Origin: Schaalia vaccimaxillae DSM 15804
Lineage (GTDB): Bacteria > Actinomycetota > Actinomycetes > Actinomycetales > Actinomycetaceae
DNA length: 64,000 nt
Reading direction: 5' to 3'
Assembly (NCBI RefSeq): GCF_000420425.1
Contig: NZ_ATUX01000010.1
Location: 1 to 64,000, forward strand
Shown here: in pieces, positions 62,601 through 64,000 of the stretch
How positions within the stretch are numbered: the first letter of the stretch is position 1
How the letters are laid out: each line of letters opens with the position of its first letter
The notes under the pieces: model-generated
What the model saw: the letters and a program-made list of their open reading frames with translations, nothing else
Database searches by the model: none
Told to the model about the DNA's origin: nothing
Made by a program: the position numbers and the translations under genes

Positions 62601-63427
62601 GCCAGTCCCAAGACTTCACCGTCCAAATTACCTACCTGCTGGACGCTGACAAGGTCAATGCTGCTGGTTCTTGGCCGGCGCTCGCCAAGTGCACGCCGGG
62701 CGGCAACGCCGACGACGATGAGGAAGGTCTGTACAACCTCGTCTCAATGGAAGGCGATGAAGACGGTCCGGGCAACAACGACGTGTGCACGCCGGTGACG
62801 CCGCAGCCGAAGATCGACATTGAGAAGCTCGACGTCAACGGCAACGACGCGGACATTCGCGACGAAGCCGTGAACCTCACGGCGACCAAGGGCGAGATTC
62901 GTCTGGACGTGCCGGTGACCAATAACGGTCCGATTCCGCTGACCAATCTCGTGATCTCGGATGCCAACCTTGACTACTCCAAGTCGGGTCAGGTCCAGAC
63001 CTTGCGTTGTGACTTCACCGGACTCAAAGACGGTGCAGGCAACTCTGGAACCGTGATCTCCGATGATCTGGCCGATGGCAAGATCTCCATCTCGGCTGGT
63101 GCCCTGGTGTTGCCTGTGGGGCAGACCATCAATTGTGAAGCCCTGCTGACCGGTGTCACCCAGGACATTCACGCGAACCGTATGTCCGTGGTTGCTGACG
63201 GCATCATCGGGTGGGACGGTTCAACTCCCGTCCTCTTCGACAAGCCTGTGACTGATGAAGATGACTACCACGCCAACACGGTGGTGGAGCCGGCCGGTCC
63301 TGGCAAGAAGAAGCTGGCTAAGACCGGTAGTGACGCTGCGGTTCTCCTTGCGGGAGCAATGGGCACGGCAGTGGCCGGTACAGGACTGATGCTGGCTGGC
63401 AAGCGCCGCCGCAAGGAACAGGACTGA
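59639..63427 (+). CDS. Large sortase-anchored surface protein (DUF11-like repeats)
   Basis: A 1262-aa secreted protein. The signal peptide has a charged start and ALAMVVTSIVGVGSVSPAKA. An adhesin-like N-terminal region (to about 380) with VTSTIGLTLPLKAKVGDYFT resembles agglutinin-type Ig folds. Three related modules follow, near residues 380-550, 700-900 and 1050-1220, each with (V/I)DIEK(F/L)DV(D/N)G-like starts and LTNLVISDANL / LIDITISDRNI segments, spaced by EDDYHAKT. These are DUF11-type isopeptide-repeat features. It ends KKLAKTG, a hydrophobic helix and GKRRRKEQD, a sortase signal. AAGGTG precedes the ATG. The likely role is adhesion; no ligand can be named. Confidence 0.88.
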   Translation: MQVQHHAQRPPSRRSKSSLAFSIIAALAMVVTSIVGVGSVSPAKAEEPTLDECLINNGAQAQPADLTSELTNPTVVTNPEVITEGTTVTSTIGLTLPLKAKVGDYFTVTLPKEFTQWPPEIYLSDPNDSSIRFGVGSITQAADGTWAARIELTEAFRAIQCNTNRVNIEAAGFLRVAANEVRTIPLTYEINGTPITVEIEKQPKFVGPRNRPTEVVKSGWFTEQGQQCRTTNEEDLKGCLVWYLQMPVLELDSDPRSAVIVLDEPAGEGWKWECNDASNRLTIHSFKDGEQHSNAHHISEYNNDFNNAILTNHDVTRSATVTSYSCAPDQLSITVDASNMSATEDVLTLSWAATPDAPAPAGRTPFSNTAKITIDGTEFTRNYDVIASSIDGRVDSTSIAVAKGDDDYTGDGTEHRAADAEDTASVLKDTDGDGVAETDIVISVTNKGNTNLTDIAVSDLTLTTSQSGELTSLTCDFTPYGGEEETDTTRDTTVTKDGINYQVLQVKGGAASVPGGEVINCKGRLEGVLPDKMHADLIQVTAAGDLYGENPYHATYTRFSVAKTITDNSPFVFTSDEPATIERTYKVTTKNEGLSDGTTAPVYDVPTIPTGFTVTLVTVDGVAVEADDQGHYLVSEGDALAVGQTKEHTVVVSFLADPRAIGRNTEKHTWADLEACVEGGKDEPVDSAKGIYNLVTMAGDTDADQHFNNDACFPVLPPPPAVDIEKFDVDGDLTDDANGLGYKVGHDADTAEEAVEVEVTPVALKVPVQNTGSIDLIDITISDRNITGPDNAKVTSLTCDFTEFGGPVATDTADINDSSDWVSVKGGAAVLKPGDIVMCDAVLEGVNAIVHGNRMSVTALGAVGYTPSDDPNTPPTPTTPPTPVEDEDDYHAKTSGFKVAKSTQDGGDSITEAGKTTLTKTYTLTVTNTGAGQGKSAPVYDTPIAPEGVTVQSVTIDGKTVESTFYTTTTGVRDEGYLVSEGVILDAGQSQDFTVQITYLLDADKVNAAGSWPALAKCTPGGNADDDEEGLYNLVSMEGDEDGPGNNDVCTPVTPQPKIDIEKLDVNGNDADIRDEAVNLTATKGEIRLDVPVTNNGPIPLTNLVISDANLDYSKSGQVQTLRCDFTGLKDGAGNSGTVISDDLADGKISISAGALVLPVGQTINCEALLTGVTQDIHANRMSVVADGIIGWDGSTPVLFDKPVTDEDDYHANTVVEPAGPGKKKLAKTGSDAAVLLAGAMGTAVAGTGLMLAGKRRRKEQD

Positions 63428-63524
63428 TCGACCGGGTGTCCGCTGATGTGCTTGCGAATCGATTGCGACTACACCGGTGGAACCCCTGACAGTTCCATTC
63501 CAGCGGTGAAGCATTGACAACCCA

Positions 63525-63577
63525 ATGGCTATGGGCCGAAGGCAACCCTTCGGCCCATAGCCATTTGAGTTTTGTGC
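63525..63577 (+). terminator. Terminator after the surface-protein gene
   Basis: An 18-bp perfect stem (63525-63542 / 63547-63564, starting atggctatggg) with a 4-nt loop, then tgagttttgtg. Confidence 0.85.
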
Positions 63578-63805
63578 TTGTTTGGACTCGCTGCTTATTC
63601 GGGGTTTGGGTTAAGTCTTGAAGACGATTGCGCCAAGAACATGCCAAAAATAAGTGGAAAATAGTCAAGAATTTGAAAAGGACTTTTCGTTGGAATCTGA
63701 GGCTTAAGTCACTACAAGTGTGATTTGCCTTGATATTTCAAAGCGCCAGATCCGCAAAATCATGGGATAGTTAAATCACTGTTCCCAATCAGACAGGAGC
63801 GGATC

Positions 63806-64000
63806 ATGGGATTCCTCGCTTACATCGTTCTCGGCCTTATTGCAGGTGCTATCGCCAAGGCGATCATGCCTGGAAAGCAGGGCGGCGGCTGGCTCGCCAC
63901 TCTGATCCTGGGAGTCGTCGGTGCAGTCGTCGGTGGCTGGGTTGGCAACCTCATTTTCAACGTTGGCCTTGAGTCCTTCTGGAGCATCCAGACCTGGTTG
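63806..64000 (+). CDS. GlsB/YeaQ/YmgE-family membrane protein, partial
   Basis: The first 65 residues are in the window and the gene runs off the right edge. MGFLAYIVLGLIAGAIAKAI begins with the family pattern (GxIAGxIAK), then MPGKQGGGWLATLILGVVGA and a second helix, VVGGWVGNLIFNVGL. Transglycosylase-associated proteins of this family are small stress-related membrane proteins of about 80-90 residues; function is vague. AGGAG stands 6 nt before the ATG. The gap 63578-63805 before it shows nothing else. Confidence 0.8.
   Translation, partial: MGFLAYIVLGLIAGAIAKAIMPGKQGGGWLATLILGVVGAVVGGWVGNLIFNVGLESFWSIQTWL

Noticed and set aside
1-64000. CRISPR array or complete IS element
   Set aside because: No regularly spaced direct repeats and no intact transposase or integrase gene were seen.

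Overview
The window looks like the chromosomal replication-origin region of a high-G+C Gram-positive bacterium, most likely an Actinomycetaceae member (Actinomyces/Schaalia-like). Three things point there. The gene order from parB-parA-rsmG-jag-yidC-yidD-rnpA-rpmH to dnaA-dnaN-recF-DUF721-gyrB-gyrA-DUF3566-tRNA-Ile-DLW39-tRNA-Ala is typical of Actinobacteria. A complete 'anchored-repeat' surface-protein/metal ABC cluster is present. Two large surface proteins end in LPXTG-like sorting signals. The species was not determined.

Layout. 1-1200: two secreted proteins, one PKD-like and cut by the left edge, the other a DUF6318-type lipoprotein. 1345-8962: a LacI regulator facing a six-gene sugar system (PfkB kinase, binding lipoprotein, ATPase, two different permeases, RpiB/LacAB isomerase), with a perfect LacI-type palindrome at 9044-9055. 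9301-18775: a five-gene, translationally coupled cluster (wall protein, repeat-carrying binding protein, membrane-anchored repeat protein, ATPase, permease) behind two Zur/Fur-like boxes. 19039-21829: a DEDDh exonuclease gene and a Fic gene; related palindromes lie on each side of fic. 22195-25238: aminotransferase, Ddl-like ligase and HAD hydrolase. 25392-43329: the parABS and oriC core, with four parS sites, DnaA boxes and the DNA gyrase genes.

43494-43824 holds tRNA-Ile, a small DLW-39-type protein and tRNA-Ala(TGC). The tRNA-Ala 3' end and its terminator recur as an imperfect copy at 56668-56721. The two copies bound a foreign island of about 12.9 kb. It carries a chimeric DGQHR/HsdS remnant, a Ymh-type protein, HsdR, an AlbA_2/Schlafen-type protein, a large SF1 helicase and, at its right end, several frameshifted genes. 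hsdM, an intact hsdS and an integrase are not visible. I consider hsdR-AlbA_2-helicase the best candidate for an undescribed defence-type module. Beyond the island lie a truncated SIR2-like fragment, an ABC exporter broken by an apparent 2-nt deletion, a 1262-aa sortase-anchored adhesin-like protein and the start of a GlsB/YeaQ-type membrane protein.

The window also holds three copies of a roughly 75-bp inverted repeat (9098, 18895, 34374) and a perfect 12-bp palindrome repeated on both sides of dnaA.
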